A DNA stretch of 64,000 nt from Vibrio tubiashii ATCC 19109 (lineage in GTDB: Bacteria; Pseudomonadota; Gammaproteobacteria; Enterobacterales; Vibrionaceae): contig NZ_CP009354.1 of assembly GCF_000772105.1 (NCBI RefSeq), positions 1 through 64,000 on the forward strand, given 5' to 3'. Every line of letters begins with the position of its first letter. Within the stretch, counting starts at the first letter, position 1. The notes under the pieces are model-generated. The model did not search any database. It saw only the letters and a program-made list of their open reading frames with translations, and was not told where the DNA came from. The position numbers were made by a program, and so were the translations under genes. Shown here in pieces: positions 12,430 to 22,683 of the stretch.

Positions 12430-12987
12430 GTGAGCGTTTTAGCTATTTCTATCACCACCGTTGCCTTGGCGGAAATCGGTGACAAAACCCAACTTTTATC
12501 TCTGCTTTTAGCCAGTCGATACCGCAAGCCATTACCTATTATCACTGCGATATTCTTAGCAACAATCGCGAATCATGCCTTAGCTGCTTGGCTCGGTGTG
12601 GTGGTGGCGGACTATCTTTCGCCCGAAGTTCTTAAATGGGTGTTGGTGGTCAGCTTTATTGCCATGGCTGGCTGGGTACTGATCCCTGACAAACTTGATG
12701 ATGATGAACAGTTTTCGAATCGAGGGCCGTTTGTCGCAAGCTTCATTGCCTTTTTTATCGCTGAAGTTGGAGATAAGACTCAAATCGCAACTTCGATTCT
12801 TGGTGCGCAGTATCCAGACGCACTGACATGGGTCATTCTGGGTACCACGATTGGTATGTTGCTGGCCAATGTCCCAGTGGTACTTATTGGCAAACTATCC
12901 GCTGATAAGATGCCGCTAGATTTCATTCGCAAGATTACTGCTTTGCTGTTTATTACTCTGGCGACCGCGGCAGCCGTGTTTCAATAA
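12430..12987 (+). CDS. mneA: Manganese exporter of the UPF0016/GDT1 (TMEM165) family
   Basis: Inner-membrane cation exporter. The protein has two homologous three-helix halves, each with the family motif E-x-G-D-K-T-Q: EIGDKTQ near residue 15 and EVGDKTQ near 110. V. cholerae MneA, of this family and genomic position, protects against excess Mn2+. I choose the GTG at 12430 (185 residues), six bases after AGAAGAG; a TTG at 12385 would add 15 polar residues inside the riboswitch platform and is unlikely. The Mn2+ riboswitch directly upstream supports both function and regulation. No strong terminator follows. Confidence 0.9.
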   Translation: MSVLAISITTVALAEIGDKTQLLSLLLASRYRKPLPIITAIFLATIANHALAAWLGVVVADYLSPEVLKWVLVVSFIAMAGWVLIPDKLDDDEQFSNRGPFVASFIAFFIAEVGDKTQIATSILGAQYPDALTWVILGTTIGMLLANVPVVLIGKLSADKMPLDFIRKITALLFITLATAAAVFQ

Positions 12988-13143
12988 CATCGGCTAAGTT
13001 GGTGTTAAATATCAATAACTAGCAGTAAAAAGATCCAGTTCAAACTCTGAGTTTATTTCATTCTGAGTCGTGATCGCTGACATATAAGTGTCATACTTGT
13101 CATGGTACTTTAACCATGTGAATGATAGCGAGAGGGCAAGGTT

Positions 13144-13404
13144 ATGCTTACACGTTATACGGGGATGACACCTAAAAGTCAGAGTTATTTGTTCACCTTT
13201 GGTCTAGCGCTGTGTTTGCTAGCAATGGTACTGACCGATATGTGGCTACCGATTGTGGCTGGTTCGTTTATTTTGACTGGTTTGACTGTTGAAGCTTGGA
13301 TTCGAGCTGAACATATTATCCCGATGCATGAAGAGATGCGCGCGATGAGAAAACAGATAAGTAAACTTCAGTCAGAAGTCCGCACACTAGAATACGATGA
13401 ATAA
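13144..13404 (+). CDS. Small membrane protein with C-terminal coiled coil, unknown function
   Basis: An 86-residue protein. Two hydrophobic stretches (about 18-33 and 36-50) make a short hairpin in the membrane, followed by a charged helix with heptad-like spacing (EEMRAMRKQISKLQSEVRTLE), probably a cytoplasmic coiled coil. A GAGGG binding site precedes the ATG. It is a single-gene unit with its own terminator. I do not recognise the family. The layout recalls phage-shock-type small membrane proteins, but there is no specific evidence for that role. Confidence 0.72.
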   Translation: MLTRYTGMTPKSQSYLFTFGLALCLLAMVLTDMWLPIVAGSFILTGLTVEAWIRAEHIIPMHEEMRAMRKQISKLQSEVRTLEYDE

Positions 13405-13406
13405 AA

Positions 13407-13440
13407 CAACGGCAGCCACAAAGGCTGCCGTTTTCTTTTC
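13407..13440. terminator. Terminator between the small membrane protein gene and tusA
   Basis: AACGGCAGCC, ACAAA loop, GGCTGCCGTT followed by TTCTTTTC; usable from both sides. Confidence 0.85.
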
Positions 13441-13451
13441 TGCCGTGGCGT

Positions 13452-13700
13452 TTAAGCCATTCCTTTCTTGATCAGATACTGATAAGGCAGTTGCTCGGTT
13501 TGCGAGCCAATCAATTGGTGGTCCATAAAGCGACAAAAGCTTGGAATGTCGCGAGTTGTTGATGGGTCATCCGCCTTAACGAGCAGTACTTCACCATCTT
13601 GCATGGTTCTAATTGTCTTCCTGACCATCATCACTGGCTCTGGGCAGCGTAATCCTTCCGCCTCTAATGTCTTGGTTGCCTGTTCTGGATTGAATGTCAT
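13452..13700 (-). CDS. tusA: Sulfurtransferase TusA (SirA family)
   Basis: TusA accepts sulfur from IscS and passes it to TusBCD for the 2-thiolation of tRNA wobble uridine; it also affects the supply of sulfur for other cofactors. The 82-residue protein is of normal length and has the persulfide-carrying Cys in the motif LRCPEPVM (Cys near residue 19) and the conserved [16 protein letters not shown] segment. It is a single gene, convergent with the small membrane protein gene to its left. Confidence 0.95.
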   Translation of the reverse strand: MTFNPEQATKTLEAEGLRCPEPVMMVRKTIRTMQDGEVLLVKADDPSTTRDIPSFCRFMDHQLIGSQTEQLPYQYLIKKGMA

Positions 13701-13835
13701 GGTCGTATCTTTGGTTACTCAATTTGGCCTAGATAATACTAGTGAAGAAAAAATATTCAATAACCCCTTGGCAAAGCGATCATTTTGTTTTAACTTAGTT
13801 AACAAGTTGGTAACATTTAAAACGGGAGAGCAAGT

Positions 13836-14030
13836 ATGTTGACAGCTTTAGATCGTCTAACCATCTATTCAGTGCTGTGTTTTATCTCTTTTTGCGCACT
13901 TGTTTTACGTTCACCAGCAGAATCGTCGTCATTTATGCCTTTGCTCGGCATGGGTGCGACGGTGGTAGGGATTTGGCTTGAGATGCATCGCTGGCCGAGC
14001 GCATCTGAAGAACACGAAAACGAACTGTAG
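13836..14030 (+). CDS. Small two-helix membrane protein, unknown function
   Basis: A 64-residue protein with two hydrophobic segments (about 8-23 and 33-48) and an acidic, Glu-rich tail ending HENEL. A strong GGGAGAG binding site lies eight bases before the ATG, and a terminator follows about 75 bases after the stop, which support a real gene. I do not recognise a family and assign no function. Confidence 0.65.
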   Translation: MLTALDRLTIYSVLCFISFCALVLRSPAESSSFMPLLGMGATVVGIWLEMHRWPSASEEHENEL

Positions 14031-14104
14031 CGCTTCCAACTACGCTTCGTTTTTTATCACTACGCTCAACTACATTCCGACACTATCCCCAGTTTTCTTG
14101 GGCT

Positions 14105-14131
14105 TCCCCGCTGAAAAGCGGGATTTTTTTT
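14105..14131 (+). terminator. Terminator upstream of the LysR-type gene
   Basis: CCCGCT (14107-14112), GAAA loop, AGCGGG (14117-14122), then A and nine T. It would end the transcript of the 64-residue protein gene. Confidence 0.88.
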
Positions 14132-14183
14132 GCCTGAAAAAGGTACAATACGCCCATACCCATCTAAAATACGTGGTTTAAGC

Positions 14184-15125
14184 GTGGAATTAGAAGATAT
14201 TTATCGTCGAGATCTCAACCTATTGGTCGCATTGCGCGTACTGATTGAAGAGTGCAGCGTGAGCAAAGCTGCGAATCGCCTTAACCTTAGTCAATCCGCG
14301 ATGAGTCGTGTTTTGGGGCGGCTACGCGATATGCTTGGCGACCCTTTGTTCACCCGCCAAGGTCAACATCTGATTCCGACAGAAAAGGCACTCGAAATTG
14401 ATCGCTGTTTAGGTGAGCCACTAGAATCACTTCGTCAGTTGTTGTCACCAATTGAGTTTGAACCAAGCAGCTGCGATCAGACGTTTAATATCGCTACGAC
14501 GGACTACGCAATGCAAACTATCTTGCCGTTTGCTTTGCCACGTATTTATCAAGAAGCGCCCAATGTGTCGTTTAACTTTTTACCACTTCAGCATGATAGA
14601 TTAGCCGATCAGCTCACCTATGAAGGTGCAGACCTAGCGATCTGCCGCCCAATTGGCCCTGTAGAGCCACTGCGTAGCGAAATTTTGGGTCGGGTTGGGG
14701 TGTTGTGCCTACTATCGAAGCAGCACCCATTAGCAGACAAAGAGCTCAGCTTGCAGGATTATCTCAACTACCCGCATGCGATGATCGCTATTAGTGATGG
14801 TGTTAAGGCGTTGATTGAAGGGGCGTTAGTTGACCAACCTAAGCGCAAGATGGTGCTGCGTGCGTACCATCTAGAGGCTGCGTTGGCGATTGTCGATACC
14901 ATGCCACTGATTATTACGGTTCCGGCAGACTTGGCTTATTTGGTCGCTGAACGCTATGACCTAGTCATCAAGCCACTGCCATTTCAGTTTACCCCGTTCG
15001 ACTATTCGATGATTTGGCACCCACGCTGTGAGCATTCGCCTGCTCAGGAGTGGTTACGCGGAATCGTAAAGGAAGAGTGCAGTCGCTTGATTGCCAAGCG
15101 CATTGACGATATTGGTTTGGACTAA
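14184..15125 (+). CDS. LysR-type transcriptional regulator
   Basis: A 313-residue regulator with an N-terminal winged helix-turn-helix (about 8-67: SVSKAANRLNLSQSAMSRVLGRLRD, residues 30-54) and a periplasmic-binding-like effector domain (about 95-300). I start it at GTG 14184 (VELEDIYRRDLNLL), the normal distance to the helix-turn-helix; an upstream ATG at 14130 would place the start inside the preceding terminator. It is convergent with acuI, so no divergent target suggests its regulon; the effector is unknown. The N-terminal pattern DLNLLVALRVLIEE is that of the LeuO/NodD-like branch. Confidence 0.88.
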   Translation: MELEDIYRRDLNLLVALRVLIEECSVSKAANRLNLSQSAMSRVLGRLRDMLGDPLFTRQGQHLIPTEKALEIDRCLGEPLESLRQLLSPIEFEPSSCDQTFNIATTDYAMQTILPFALPRIYQEAPNVSFNFLPLQHDRLADQLTYEGADLAICRPIGPVEPLRSEILGRVGVLCLLSKQHPLADKELSLQDYLNYPHAMIAISDGVKALIEGALVDQPKRKMVLRAYHLEAALAIVDTMPLIITVPADLAYLVAERYDLVIKPLPFQFTPFDYSMIWHPRCEHSPAQEWLRGIVKEECSRLIAKRIDDIGLD

Positions 15126-15137
15126 ATCGTTTCAATA

Positions 15138-15174
15138 ACAAAAGAGCCAGCATTACAGGTGCTGGCTCTTTTCT
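15138..15174. terminator. Bidirectional terminator between the LysR-type gene and acuI
   Basis: AAAGAGCCAGC (15141-15151) pairs with GCTGGCTCTTT (15161-15171), flanked by A-rich and T-rich runs. Confidence 0.88.
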
Positions 15175-15189
15175 ATCTAACTGCAGCTG

Positions 15190-16170
15190 TTATAGCTTAA
15201 TCACAACACGACCTGTTACTTGACCGTTAGTGATATCTTCCGCGTATTTTGGTGCTTCAGCCAATTCTACTTCAGTACAAGCTTGCTCAAAGTAGCTATC
15301 TGGAAGTAGCTCTACCAGTTTCTCCCACGCGGCAATGCGTTTTTCGGTTGGGCAAGAGACTGAGTCAATACCTTGTAGGCGAACGTTACGCAAAATGAAA
15401 GGCATCACTGTGGTTGGTAGGTCAAAACCACCCGCTAGACCGCATGCTGCTACCGCGCTGTTGTAATCCATTTGAGCCAGTACTTTTGCCAGTACTTTAC
15501 TGCCTACTGTATCAACTGCACCTGCCCAAACTTGCTTTTCAAGTGGGCGTGCTGGTTCTTCAAACTCAACACGGTCGATAATGCGACTTGCACCTAGTTT
15601 CTCCAGTAGTGGGCCATTTTGCTCAACACGACCTGTTACCGCCGCCACTTTGTAACCTAGCTGCGCCAATAGCGTTACTGCTACTGAGCCAACACCGCCA
15701 CTTGCACCAGTAACAAGAATTTCGCCATCTTCAGGTTTAATCCCTGCATCAAGTAGTGCTTGGACACATAGCATACCTGTGAAGCCAGCCGTACCAACCA
15801 TCATGGCTTTCTTGCTATCTAGACCTTTTGGTAACGGAACGAGCCAGTCAGCTTTCAGGCGAGCACGCTGGGCCATACCACCCCAGTGGTTTTCACCGAC
15901 GCCCCAACCAGTCAGCACCACTTTGTCGCCTGCTTGGTAACGTTTGTCTTCAGAGCTGACTACGGTACCGGCTAAGTCGATACCTGGAACCATAGGGAAG
16001 TTACGGATGATTTTGCCTTTCCCTGTGATTGCTAAACCGTCTTTGTAGTTTAGTGATGAGTAATCAACATCAATCAGTACGTCGCCTTCTGGCAGTTGTG
16101 CTTCGTCGATTTGCTCGATAGAAGCAATAGTACGTTTTTCTTCTTGGTTTAGAATCAGTGCGTTGAACAT
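15190..16170 (-). CDS. acuI: Acrylyl-CoA reductase AcuI/YhdH family
   Basis: Zinc-free medium-chain dehydrogenase that reduces acryloyl-CoA to propionyl-CoA with NADPH, removing a toxic electrophile; many marine bacteria use it during DMSP breakdown. The 326-residue protein starts MFNALILNQEEKRT; upstream codons (to 16332) would run through the ilv terminator and are discarded. GGAGACC precedes the ATG. It shows YSSLNYKDGLAITG, the domain boundary GWGVGENHWGG and the nucleotide-binding ASGGVGSVAVTLLA. It lies after the ilv operon but is separated by that operon's terminator, so it has its own promoter. Confidence 0.92.
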   Translation of the reverse strand: MFNALILNQEEKRTIASIEQIDEAQLPEGDVLIDVDYSSLNYKDGLAITGKGKIIRNFPMVPGIDLAGTVVSSEDKRYQAGDKVVLTGWGVGENHWGGMAQRARLKADWLVPLPKGLDSKKAMMVGTAGFTGMLCVQALLDAGIKPEDGEILVTGASGGVGSVAVTLLAQLGYKVAAVTGRVEQNGPLLEKLGASRIIDRVEFEEPARPLEKQVWAGAVDTVGSKVLAKVLAQMDYNSAVAACGLAGGFDLPTTVMPFILRNVRLQGIDSVSCPTEKRIAAWEKLVELLPDSYFEQACTEVELAEAPKYAEDITNGQVTGRVVIKL

Positions 16171-16330
16171 AAGTGGTCTCCACAAATAAGAGCAGCAATT
16201 TAAAAACTGGTTACGAGTGTAGATCCAAATTAGATATGACAAAAATGAAACTTTAGCATTATATCTATGCGCATCACGCATTTTGACCAAAGTATAAGCA
16301 AGAGAGAGACATGGATTGGTTATAAATGAC

Positions 16331-16363
16331 AAAAGCCCCTAACCGAGGGGGATTAAGGGCTTA
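16331..16363 (-). terminator. Terminator of the ilvGMEDA operon
   Basis: On the minus strand AAGCCCTTAA pairs with TTAGGGGCTT (one G-U) and is followed by TTG. It lies directly after the ilvA stop. Confidence 0.8.
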
Positions 16364-16368
16364 GGTAT

Positions 16369-17916
16369 TTAAGAGAGGAAGAATTTGTACGACGGGTTGT
16401 CGGTTTCATCCTTGCACTGGTAACCCAGTTCGCGTAGGTGAGCAGAGAAGCGAGATAAATCGGATTCATCTAACTCAAAGCCACACAGTACGCGACCATA
16501 GTCAGCACCATGGTTACGATAGTTGAACAAGCTGATATTCCAATGCGTTCCCAGTGTGCTCAAAAACTTCAATAGTGCACCAGGGTATTCAGGAAACTCA
16601 AAGCTATATAAACGTTCTTTAAGTGGTTTAGAAGGTTTACCACCAATCATATAGCGCACGTGCAGCTTAGCCATTTCGTCGTCAGAAAGATCGACCACAG
16701 GGTAGCCACCATCACGCAAGTCATGAATGATGTTATCCAGCTCTTCTTGCCCGTCTTGCAGACGAACACCAACAAAGATATTGGCTAGTGCGTCATCACT
16801 GTAACGGTAGTTAAACTCAGTCACGGCACGGCCACCGATTAGATTGCAGAACTCAAAGAAAGCGCCCTGACGTTCAGGAATCGTCACCGCCAATAGACCT
16901 TCACGTTTCTCACCCAGTTCACAGCGCTCAGAGACGTAACGTAGACCGTGGAAGTTAGTGTTGGCACCTGAAAGAACCGTGCCTAGGTTTTTATCTTTCA
17001 GCCCATTTTGCTCGGCAAATTTCTTCAAACCCGCTAAAGCCACTGCGCCAGAAGGTTCGGCAATCGCACGTGTGTCTTCAAAGATATCCTTCACAGCTGC
17101 GCAGATTTCATCACTGGATACCGATATATGACCATCAATGTATTTCTGACAAAGGCGGAAAGTCTCATCACCAATGCGTTTTACGGCGACGCCATCAGCA
17201 AACATGCTAACTTGATCGAGAACGACAGGTTCACCTGCGTCTAAGGCTGCCTTCAAACAAGAAGAGTCTTCTGGTTCAACGGCAATCACTTTGATTTCAG
17301 GCATCAGTTGTTTAACCAGCACAGCAACACCTGCTGCGAGACCACCACCACCTACGGGAACGAAGATGTAGTCGAGGTGACCATTTTGCTGCAGCATCTC
17401 CATACCAATCGTACCCTGACCGGCAATCACTAGTGGGTGATCGAATGGTGGCACAAAGGTATAGCCGTGTTCTGCTGATAGACGCTCTGCTTCGGCTTTT
17501 GCCTCGTCAAAGTTATTGCCGTGCAGCACCACGTTACCGCCAAAACCACGTACCGCTTCGACTTTAATGTCTGGCGTGGTTTTTGGCATCACGATAGTGG
17601 TCTTGATGCCGAGCTTGGTCCCAGAAAGCGCCATACCCTGAGCATGGTTACCCGCAGAGGCTGCAATAACCCCCGCTGCTTTTTGCTTTTCACTAAGGCT
17701 TGCAACCATGTTGTAAGCACCGCGCAACTTAAACGAATGAACCGGTTGGCGGTCTTCACGTTTGATTTGTACGTTATTACCAATACGCGCAGCAAGGCGA
17801 GGCATTTCCTGAAGTGGCGTTACTGTCGCCACTTCATAGACTGGGGCTCTTAAGATCTGGCGCAGGTAATCTGCGCCAGTTTGGTTAGCTTTCCCTGAAA
17901 ATAAAGAGTCAGTCAT
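16369..17916 (-). CDS. ilvA: Threonine ammonia-lyase, biosynthetic (IlvA)
   Basis: PLP enzyme that deaminates threonine to 2-oxobutanoate, the committed step to isoleucine. The 515-residue protein has the PLP-lysine motif SFKLRGAYN near residue 60, the glycine-rich VGGGGLAAG near 190, and two C-terminal ACT-like regulatory domains (from about 330) that bind isoleucine and valine, so it is the long, feedback-inhibited biosynthetic form. Last gene of ilvGMEDA; its start lies four bases beyond the ilvD stop. Confidence 0.97.
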   Translation of the reverse strand: MTDSLFSGKANQTGADYLRQILRAPVYEVATVTPLQEMPRLAARIGNNVQIKREDRQPVHSFKLRGAYNMVASLSEKQKAAGVIAASAGNHAQGMALSGTKLGIKTTIVMPKTTPDIKVEAVRGFGGNVVLHGNNFDEAKAEAERLSAEHGYTFVPPFDHPLVIAGQGTIGMEMLQQNGHLDYIFVPVGGGGLAAGVAVLVKQLMPEIKVIAVEPEDSSCLKAALDAGEPVVLDQVSMFADGVAVKRIGDETFRLCQKYIDGHISVSSDEICAAVKDIFEDTRAIAEPSGAVALAGLKKFAEQNGLKDKNLGTVLSGANTNFHGLRYVSERCELGEKREGLLAVTIPERQGAFFEFCNLIGGRAVTEFNYRYSDDALANIFVGVRLQDGQEELDNIIHDLRDGGYPVVDLSDDEMAKLHVRYMIGGKPSKPLKERLYSFEFPEYPGALLKFLSTLGTHWNISLFNYRNHGADYGRVLCGFELDESDLSRFSAHLRELGYQCKDETDNPSYKFFLS

Positions 17917-17919
17917 AAG

Positions 17920-19761
17920 CTAGCCCTCTAGCTTAGATTTGTCTCGTACTGCACCTTTGTCAGCACTGGTCGCCATACTTGCGTACGCTTTTAGTGCAAA
18001 TGAAACTTCACGTTGACGGTCGACTGGTTTCCAGCCTAACTCATCTTGTTTTGCACGGCGCTCAGCAAGTTCTTGTTCTGAAACTTGTAAAGAAATTGAA
18101 CGGTTTGGAATATCAATAGCGATCATATCGCCTTGTTTCACCAAGCCGATCGCACCACCGTTAGCTGCTTCTGGAGAAGCGTGACCGATAGACAAGCCAG
18201 ATGTACCGCCAGAGAAGCGACCATCCGTCAGTAGGGCACACTCTTTACCTAGTCCCATAGACTTTAGGTATGTCGTTGGGTAGAGCATTTCTTGCATGCC
18301 CGGGCCACCTTTAGGGCCTTCGTAACGGATAACAACCACATCACCCGCTTTCACTTTGCCACCAAGGATGCCTTCAACCGCATCTTCTTGGCTTTCAAAC
18401 ACTACTGCAGGGCCAGTGAATTTATGAATACTCTCATCCACACCTGCGGTCTTAACGATACAGCCATCTAATGCAATGTTGCCAGAAAGAACGGCCAGAC
18501 CACCCTCTTGGCTGAAGGCGTTGTCTTTGGTGCGGATACAACCTTCAGCGCGGTCGTCATCAAGACGATCCCAACGACAATCTTGTGAGAAGGCTTGAGT
18601 GGTACGAATACCCGCAGGTCCTGCGCGGAAGAATTTCAAGACTTCTTCATCTTCAGTTTGGATGATGTCGTATTTGGCGAGCTGCTCTTTCATTGACAGT
18701 CCAAGAACGGTGCGAGCTTGGTTGTGAAGTAGACCAGCGCGGTCAAGTTCACCAAGAATCGCCATGACACCGCCCGCACGGTGTACATCTTCCATATGAT
18801 ATTTCTGCGTCGAAGGCGCTACTTTACATAGGTGTGGAACTTGACGAGATAGACGATCAATATCTTCCATATCGAAATCCACTTCACCTTCTTGTGCTGC
18901 TGCCAGCAGGTGCAGAATAGTGTTGGTTGAACCACCCATTGCAATATCGAGTGCCATTGCGTTCTCAAATGCGTCAAAGGTCGCGATGTTGCGTGGTAGT
19001 GCAGATTCGTCATCTTGCTCGTAGTAACGACGCGTCAGTTCAACAATGCGACGGCCTGCATTAAGGAAAAGCTGTTCACGGTCAGCGTGAGTAGCTAGCA
19101 TTGAGCCGTTACCAGGCTGAGAAAGACCCAGCGCTTCGGTTAGACAGTTCATTGAGTTAGCAGTAAACATACCTGAACATGAGCCACATGTCGGACATGC
19201 ACTACGTTCGATCTGCTCACTCTGCTCGTCTGACACTTGCGGGTCAGCGCCTTGGATCATCGCATCAACCAAGTCTAGCTTGATGATCTGATCAGAAAGC
19301 TTGGTTTTACCCGCTTCCATTGGACCACCAGAAACAAAGATAACCGGGATATTGAGGCGCATTGACGCCATTAGCATCCCCGGGGTGATTTTGTCACAGT
19401 TAGAGATACATACCATGGCATCAGCACAGTGGGCATTGACCATGTACTCAACTGAGTCGGCAATTAGCTCACGTGACGGTAGCGAATAAAGCATACCGCC
19501 GTGGCCCATTGCGATACCGTCGTCGACAGCAATGGTGTTGAATTCTTTGGCGATACCGCCCGCTTTTTCAATCTCACGCGCTACCAACTGACCCATGTCT
19601 TTTAAGTGCACGTGGCCTGGTACAAACTGGGTAAACGAGTTGACTACCGCGATGATAGGTTTACCGAAATCTTCGTCTTTAACGCCCGTAGCACGCCATA
19701 AGGCGCGCGCACCGGCCATATTGCGTCCGTGTGTTGTGGTTGCTGATCTATATTTTGGCAT
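17920..19761 (-). CDS. ilvD: Dihydroxy-acid dehydratase
   Basis: Iron-sulfur enzyme that dehydrates 2,3-dihydroxy acids to the 2-oxo acids of valine and isoleucine synthesis. At 613 residues it is standard. The cluster ligand segments are visible: [11 protein letters not shown] near residue 122 and [16 protein letters not shown] near 195. The gene sits between ilvE (30-base gap) and ilvA (4-base gap), with an AGGAAG binding site before the ATG. Confidence 0.98.
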   Translation of the reverse strand: MPKYRSATTTHGRNMAGARALWRATGVKDEDFGKPIIAVVNSFTQFVPGHVHLKDMGQLVAREIEKAGGIAKEFNTIAVDDGIAMGHGGMLYSLPSRELIADSVEYMVNAHCADAMVCISNCDKITPGMLMASMRLNIPVIFVSGGPMEAGKTKLSDQIIKLDLVDAMIQGADPQVSDEQSEQIERSACPTCGSCSGMFTANSMNCLTEALGLSQPGNGSMLATHADREQLFLNAGRRIVELTRRYYEQDDESALPRNIATFDAFENAMALDIAMGGSTNTILHLLAAAQEGEVDFDMEDIDRLSRQVPHLCKVAPSTQKYHMEDVHRAGGVMAILGELDRAGLLHNQARTVLGLSMKEQLAKYDIIQTEDEEVLKFFRAGPAGIRTTQAFSQDCRWDRLDDDRAEGCIRTKDNAFSQEGGLAVLSGNIALDGCIVKTAGVDESIHKFTGPAVVFESQEDAVEGILGGKVKAGDVVVIRYEGPKGGPGMQEMLYPTTYLKSMGLGKECALLTDGRFSGGTSGLSIGHASPEAANGGAIGLVKQGDMIAIDIPNRSISLQVSEQELAERRAKQDELGWKPVDRQREVSFALKAYASMATSADKGAVRDKSKLEG

Positions 19762-19791
19762 TGTGTTACTTCCTATATTTGCCGGTGCTTT

Positions 19792-20739
19792 TTAAGCTTT
19801 GTCTGCGTCTTGTGGGTAAACGTAATCTAGCCAACCCCATTTATCTTCTGTGGTGCCATTAAATAGGCCGAAGTAAGCTTCTTGGAGCTCTTTGGTGATT
19901 GGGCCACGTTTACCGCTGCCGACTTCAATCTTATCGATAGTTGCAACAGGAACGACCTCTGCTGCAGTACCTGTCATAAAGACTTCGTCTGCTAGGTAAA
20001 GCGCTTCACGCGCAATGTTTGCTTCACGCACTTCATAACCGCGATCACGAGCGATAGTCATAATTGAATCGCGAGTGATACCAGGCAGGATTGCGCTGGT
20101 TGCTGGTGGCGTAGTGATAACACCATCTTTAATCACGAAGATGTTTTCGCCAGCACCTTCAGATAGGTAACCATCGACACTGAGCGCAATACCTTCATCG
20201 TAGCCGTGACGACGAGCTTCACCACCAACAAGTAGTGAAGATAGGTAGTTACCACCAGCTTTGGCCGCTGTAGGAATTGTGTTTGGAGCTGCACGGTTCC
20301 AGCTAGAGATCATTGCATCTACACCTTTCTCTAGTGCTTCTTCACCTAGGTATGAACCCCAAGGGAAAGCTGCAATGATCAGATCCATTTCAGTGCCAAC
20401 TGGTGGGCATACACCTAGGCCTACGTTACCCACGAAACCTAGTGGGCGAATGTAGGCGCTATCAAGTTTGTTTTGACGCAGCGTTTCGCGTGTTGCTTCC
20501 ATAATCTCTTCAACAGAGTATGGAATAGGGAAGCGATAGATTTTCGCTGAATCTTTAAGACGTTTTGCATGCTCTAAATGGCGGAAGACAATTGGGCCTT
20601 TAGGTGTGTTGTAGCAGCGTACGCCTTCAAAGACTGAAGTACCGTAGTGCATAGCGTGAGTTAACACATGCACGTTAGCCTCGGCCCAAGGAACCATTTC
20701 ACCGTTAAACCAAATGTAGTCTGCTGTTTTTGTAGCCAT
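19792..20739 (-). CDS. ilvE: Branched-chain amino acid aminotransferase
   Basis: Final transamination to leucine, isoleucine and valine using glutamate. The 315-residue protein starts MATKTADYIWFNGEMVPW, with a GGAAGG binding site; the seven residues upstream are dropped. The PLP lysine lies in TAAKAGGNYLSSLLVG near residue 160, and EGAGENIF near 195 is the fold-type IV signature. Its start follows the ilvM stop by 11 bases, consistent with co-transcription. Confidence 0.97.
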   Translation of the reverse strand: MATKTADYIWFNGEMVPWAEANVHVLTHAMHYGTSVFEGVRCYNTPKGPIVFRHLEHAKRLKDSAKIYRFPIPYSVEEIMEATRETLRQNKLDSAYIRPLGFVGNVGLGVCPPVGTEMDLIIAAFPWGSYLGEEALEKGVDAMISSWNRAAPNTIPTAAKAGGNYLSSLLVGGEARRHGYDEGIALSVDGYLSEGAGENIFVIKDGVITTPPATSAILPGITRDSIMTIARDRGYEVREANIAREALYLADEVFMTGTAAEVVPVATIDKIEVGSGKRGPITKELQEAYFGLFNGTTEDKWGWLDYVYPQDADKA

Positions 20740-20750
20740 TATTGCCTTCC

Positions 20751-21035
20751 TTATGCACAAATCTTTTGTTGTAGGTTGTTATTTGGGAGTTCGTCACTCG
20801 CAATTTGCGTGACTTCAACAGTGCGTACATCCCAAAGCTTCTCGATTTGATTGGTGAGAAATGAAATAGGACGATCACTGTCGACGATGATTTCAACGCT
20901 AGCGACTTTGCTCTCGTGGTTTTGCGTACCAGCAACTTGCTTAACAATAAAACCACGGTGGCGTACCACACGAAGAACGCGTTCTAACAGTACAGGTTTA
21001 TCATCCGCTTTAATGTCGATTAGATATCTTTCCAT
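20751..21035 (-). CDS. ilvM: Acetolactate synthase II small subunit
   Basis: ACT-domain regulatory subunit that activates the IlvG catalytic subunit. The 94-residue protein starts MERYLIDIKADDKPVLLERV and fits a single ACT domain (about 1-75). A longer upstream frame (to 21083) overlaps ilvG and is discarded. One base separates the ilvG stop from this start, which argues for coupled translation and matched subunit amounts. Confidence 0.94.
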   Translation of the reverse strand: MERYLIDIKADDKPVLLERVLRVVRHRGFIVKQVAGTQNHESKVASVEIIVDSDRPISFLTNQIEKLWDVRTVEVTQIASDELPNNNLQQKICA

Positions 21036-21036
21036 G

Positions 21037-22683
21037 TTAGGTGTTCTCCAGCATGTCGTTGTTTGATGCACCTGGTGGTACAAGTGGCCATACGTTTTCT
21101 TCTTCGTCGATTAAAACATGAAGTAAGTATGAGGTTTTACTTTCTAGCATTTCTTTAAGAGCTGGCTCAACTTCTTCTTTTTTAGTGATCACTTTACCCG
21201 GAATATTAAAGGCTTTTGCTAGCATCACAAAGTCCGGGTTGTCATCAAGAATAGTTTCACTGTGGCGACCATCAAAGAACAGAGATTGCCATTGACGAAC
21301 CATGCCTAAACGCTGGTTATCGAGTAGAACGACTTTGACCGGAATCTGACGGCGCTTCAGTGTGCCTAGCTCTTGGATGTTCATCATAAATGAACCATCA
21401 CCTGTGATAAGAATAGACTGATCATCAGGTCGAGCAACCGCTGCTCCCATCGCTGCAGGAAGACCAAAGCCCATAGTGCCTAGACCAGCGGATGTGATGA
21501 AGTTTTGTGGCTCGCGCGGTTGGATGTGCTGGGCTGCCCACATCTGGTGCTGGCCCACATCGGTAGAAATAATCGAAGTGTCCGGCATAAGATCAGATAG
21601 CTGCTTCAGTAACCCTGGAGCGTAGATAAGATCGCCAGGGTGGTCGTAGCGCCACTTGAAGCCACTACGTAGACTTTCACTATGCTTAACCCAAGGCGTG
21701 ATGTCTTGAGTCAGCTCTAGTTGAGGAAGAACGGCTGGGATCTCACCACGTACTGGCGCATTGGCTTGGCGCAGTTTGTGAATCTCTGCAGCATCAATAT
21801 CAATATGAATCACCTTAGCATTTGGCGCAAAGGTATCTAGCTTGCCAGTCACTCGGTCATCAAAGCGGGCGCCAACAGCAATCAAAAGGTCACACTCTTG
21901 TACAACTAGGTTGGCCGCTTTAGTACCGTGCATGCCAAGCATACCTAGATAGTGAGGGTCATGACGCTCAATCGTACCTAGCCCTTTTAGGGTGCTAACA
22001 GAAGGCATAGGGTTTAAACGTAGGAACTCTCGTACCGAGTCCGTTGCGTGACCAAGCTGTACACCACCACCGACGTAAAGTACCGGACGAGAGCTTTGAG
22101 AAAGCAGCTCTTGTGCTTGGGTTATAGCCTCTTGGCTAGCCACAGGCATCGCTGGTGGAGAAAAAGGAGGAAGAAGGTTTACTGGTGCTTGGCCTAGTTG
22201 AACATCTTTGGCGATATCAACGATTACTGGGCCTGGTCGACCTGCTTTCGCCACTTCAAAGGCTTCAGCAAGTGTTGGTGCCAGTTCATTGATATCCGTT
22301 ACTAGATAGCTGTGTTTAGTACACGCGAGTGACATACCGATTACATCGATTTCTTGGAACGCGTCAGTACCGATATGAGAGCTAGCAACCTGACCTGTGA
22401 TCGCAACCAGTGGAATTGAATCCATAAAGGCATCGGCGAGACCAGTGACTAGGTTAGTTGCCCCTGGCCCTGATGTTGCCATACAGACCGCGACGTCTTG
22501 AGTTGAGCGAGCCATACCAATTGCGGCCATCGCTGCGCCTTGTTCATGTCGACAAAGGATATGTTCGACGCCACCATCATAGAGGGCATCATAGATTGGC
22601 ATGATGGCCCCACCTGGGTAACCAAATACGGTTTTAATACCTTGCTGCTTTAGGGCGGCAACGACTAACTCGGCACCTGTCAT
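21037..22683 (-). CDS. ilvG: Acetolactate synthase II large subunit
   Basis: Thiamine-diphosphate enzyme that condenses two pyruvates, or pyruvate with 2-oxobutanoate, at the head of the valine and isoleucine pathways. The 548-residue frame is intact: E. coli K-12 carries a frameshift here, this organism does not. Visible parts are the N-terminal [14 protein letters not shown] with the catalytic Glu in [11 protein letters not shown] near residue 47, and the ThDP-Mg motif [10 protein letters not shown] near 428. First structural gene after the ilvL attenuator. Confidence 0.97.
   Translation of the reverse strand: MTGAELVVAALKQQGIKTVFGYPGGAIMPIYDALYDGGVEHILCRHEQGAAMAAIGMARSTQDVAVCMATSGPGATNLVTGLADAFMDSIPLVAITGQVASSHIGTDAFQEIDVIGMSLACTKHSYLVTDINELAPTLAEAFEVAKAGRPGPVIVDIAKDVQLGQAPVNLLPPFSPPAMPVASQEAITQAQELLSQSSRPVLYVGGGVQLGHATDSVREFLRLNPMPSVSTLKGLGTIERHDPHYLGMLGMHGTKAANLVVQECDLLIAVGARFDDRVTGKLDTFAPNAKVIHIDIDAAEIHKLRQANAPVRGEIPAVLPQLELTQDITPWVKHSESLRSGFKWRYDHPGDLIYAPGLLKQLSDLMPDTSIISTDVGQHQMWAAQHIQPREPQNFITSAGLGTMGFGLPAAMGAAVARPDDQSILITGDGSFMMNIQELGTLKRRQIPVKVVLLDNQRLGMVRQWQSLFFDGRHSETILDDNPDFVMLAKAFNIPGKVITKKEEVEPALKEMLESKTSYLLHVLIDEEENVWPLVPPGASNNDMLENT

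Noticed and set aside
13090..13104. Pho box (two TGTCAT repeats)
   Set aside because: The repeats are nine bases apart rather than eleven and the flanking bases do not fit.
16171..16332. Longer N-terminus for AcuI
   Set aside because: It would add 54 residues unlike the family; the ATG at 16170 has a proper binding site and aligns with known members.
21037..22683. Frameshift in ilvG, as in E. coli K-12
   Set aside because: The frame is continuous over 548 codons with all motifs present.
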